Of a DNA stretch of 6,318 nt, positions 5,368 through 6,318 are shown in pieces. A program made the position numbers and the translations under genes. Source of the stretch: an uncultured Tabrizicola sp. (lineage in GTDB: Bacteria; Pseudomonadota; Alphaproteobacteria; Rhodobacterales; Rhodobacteraceae). Each line of letters opens with the position of its first letter. Within the stretch, counting starts at the first letter, position 1. The DNA lies in contig CALLZQ010000751.1 in the NCBI GenBank assembly GCA_937858255.1, positions 1 to 6,318 on the forward strand. Reading direction: 5' to 3'. Below the pieces are notes generated by a model that did not search any database, had not been told where the DNA came from, and saw nothing but the letters and a program-made list of their open reading frames with translations.

Positions 5368-6318
5368 GCCTTTCCCTGCGCCTCTTCCGTCTGTTCTGGG
5401 CCTTGCTCTGGACCGCAGGTCTGCCGCTGGCGCTGATCTACCTGTGGCGGCGGGGGCGCAAGGATCCGGCCTATACCGCCGCCTTGGCCGAGCGGTTTGG
5501 GCATTACACCCGCCCGATGCCCGGCGCGGTCTGGGTGCATGCGGTTTCTCTGGGTGAGTTGCGTTCAGCAGTGCCGCTGATCCGTGCGCTTTTCGCGCAG
5601 GGCGAAAGGGTGGTGACAACCCATTTCACCCCCGCCGGGCGGGCCGAGGCCGAGCGGGTCTTTGCCGCGGATATCGCCGCGGGCCGGATGCAGGCGGTCT
5701 GGGTGCCCTTTGACGTGGGCTGGGCCTTTGCGGGCTTTTTTCGCACCTTTCGCCCCCGCTACGGGCTGGTGATGGAGATCGAGATCTGGCCCGGCATGGT
5801 CTTTGCCGCCCGGGGGGCGGGGGTGCCGCTGCTGATGTGCAATGCCCAATACCCGGCGGATTCGCTGGCCCGCGATGCGCGGGGGCTGCGGCTGCGGCAA
5901 CAGGTGATGGCGGGCTTTGCCGGGGCGCTGGTGAAATCCGACCTGCAAGCGCGGCGTTTCGCCGGGGCCGGGGTGCAAAATATCGCTGTCACTGGCGAGC
6001 TGCGTTTTGATCAGCCGGTGCCGCAAGGGCAGGTGCAGGCGGGGGCAGCGGCGCGACACTGGATTGGCGCCGCACACCGGCGGGTGATCTGCATCGCCAG
6101 CGCCATCGAGGGCGAGGATCCGATCTTTCTGCACGCCATCGCCGCCCTGCGGCAGGATCACGCGGCGCGGGGGGCGGCGATGCCGCTCTCCGTCTATGGG
6201 CCGCGCCGGCCCGAGCGGTTCGACGAGGTGGCGGCAACGCTGGCGGCAACGGGTCTGACGGTCCTGCGCCGATCGTCCTTGCCGGGCGCCTTTGCGCCCG
6301 AGGGCTGGCCGGCGCCCG
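5364..6318 (+). CDS. Second, divergent WaaA/KdtA-family glycosyltransferase (partial, 3' end outside window)
   Basis: The frame is open from ATG 5364 to the right edge, 318 complete codons without a stop. Residues 5-28 are hydrophobic and followed by WRRGRK, fitting an N-terminal membrane anchor on the cytoplasmic side. The N-terminal WaaA domain is clear: VWVHAVSLGE at 56-65 with the catalytic-type Glu65, VPFD at 114-117, MEIEIWPG at 137-144 and TGELRFDQP at 210-218. The start of the C-terminal domain is present: ASAIEGED at 245-252 and YGPRRPERF at 278-286. These replace the usual ASTHxGEE and PRHPERF, so two commonly conserved histidines are missing. The GGHNPxE motif would lie beyond the window. 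It begins in an ATGA overlap with the preceding waaA and has poor similarity to it outside motifs, so it is an old paralogue, not a fresh duplication. It may add a second Kdo or a different ulosonic acid; the acceptor and donor are not known. Confidence 0.88.
   Translation, partial: MSLSLRLFRLFWALLWTAGLPLALIYLWRRGRKDPAYTAALAERFGHYTRPMPGAVWVHAVSLGELRSAVPLIRALFAQGERVVTTHFTPAGRAEAERVFAADIAAGRMQAVWVPFDVGWAFAGFFRTFRPRYGLVMEIEIWPGMVFAARGAGVPLLMCNAQYPADSLARDARGLRLRQQVMAGFAGALVKSDLQARRFAGAGVQNIAVTGELRFDQPVPQGQVQAGAAARHWIGAAHRRVICIASAIEGEDPIFLHAIAALRQDHAARGAAMPLSVYGPRRPERFDEVAATLAATGLTVLRRSSLPGAFAPEGWPAP

Noticed and set aside
5565..6161. Open frame on the - strand within the second waaA-like gene (198 codons)
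   Set aside because: The + strand frame carries clear WaaA motifs throughout this region; the reverse frame is a His/Pro/Gly-rich shadow.

Overview
This GC-rich window has strong G/C third-position bias and tightly overlapping genes. It looks like the chromosome of an alphaproteobacterium, most likely a member of the Rhodobacteraceae. That assignment is inferred from codon use and from the character of the proteins; no rRNA or other marker gene is present. Every supported gene lies on the + strand.

Layout. The last 32 codons of an unidentified gene end at 101. A 71-bp gap follows, holding a short GC-rich inverted repeat and a strong ribosome binding site. From 173 to the right edge runs one compact gene chain: a NeuB-family nonulosonic (sialic/legionaminic) acid synthase (173-1201), a broken RgpF-like (rhamnan synthesis F) gene (1198-2248), an FkbM-family methyltransferase (2245-2958), a NeuC-family hydrolysing UDP-GlcNAc 2-epimerase (2955-4094), a WaaA/KdtA-family Kdo transferase (about 4087-5367) and a second, divergent WaaA/KdtA-family protein (5364 to beyond 6318). 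Each junction is an overlap: GTGA, ATGA, ATGA, an 8-base overlap with a TTG start, and ATGA. This points to one transcript with translational coupling.

How the genes fit together. NeuC would release ManNAc, or a 2,4-diacetamido analogue, from a nucleotide sugar. NeuB would condense that sugar with phosphoenolpyruvate to give a nine-carbon nonulosonic acid. The RgpF-like and FkbM proteins would assemble or methylate a surface glycan. The two WaaA-like enzymes transfer Kdo or a related ulosonic acid in the lipopolysaccharide core. The block therefore reads as a cell-surface glycan locus centred on 2-keto-3-deoxy sugars. No CMP-nonulosonate synthetase, sialyltransferase, flippase or polymerase is in the window, so the pathway must be completed elsewhere.

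The two most notable points are the damaged RgpF-like gene and the tandem divergent WaaA paralogues directly downstream of neuC. In the first, the reading frame changes near 1376-1395 and roughly one helix's worth of coding sequence seems to be missing. I see no mobile element, CRISPR array, tRNA or rRNA.
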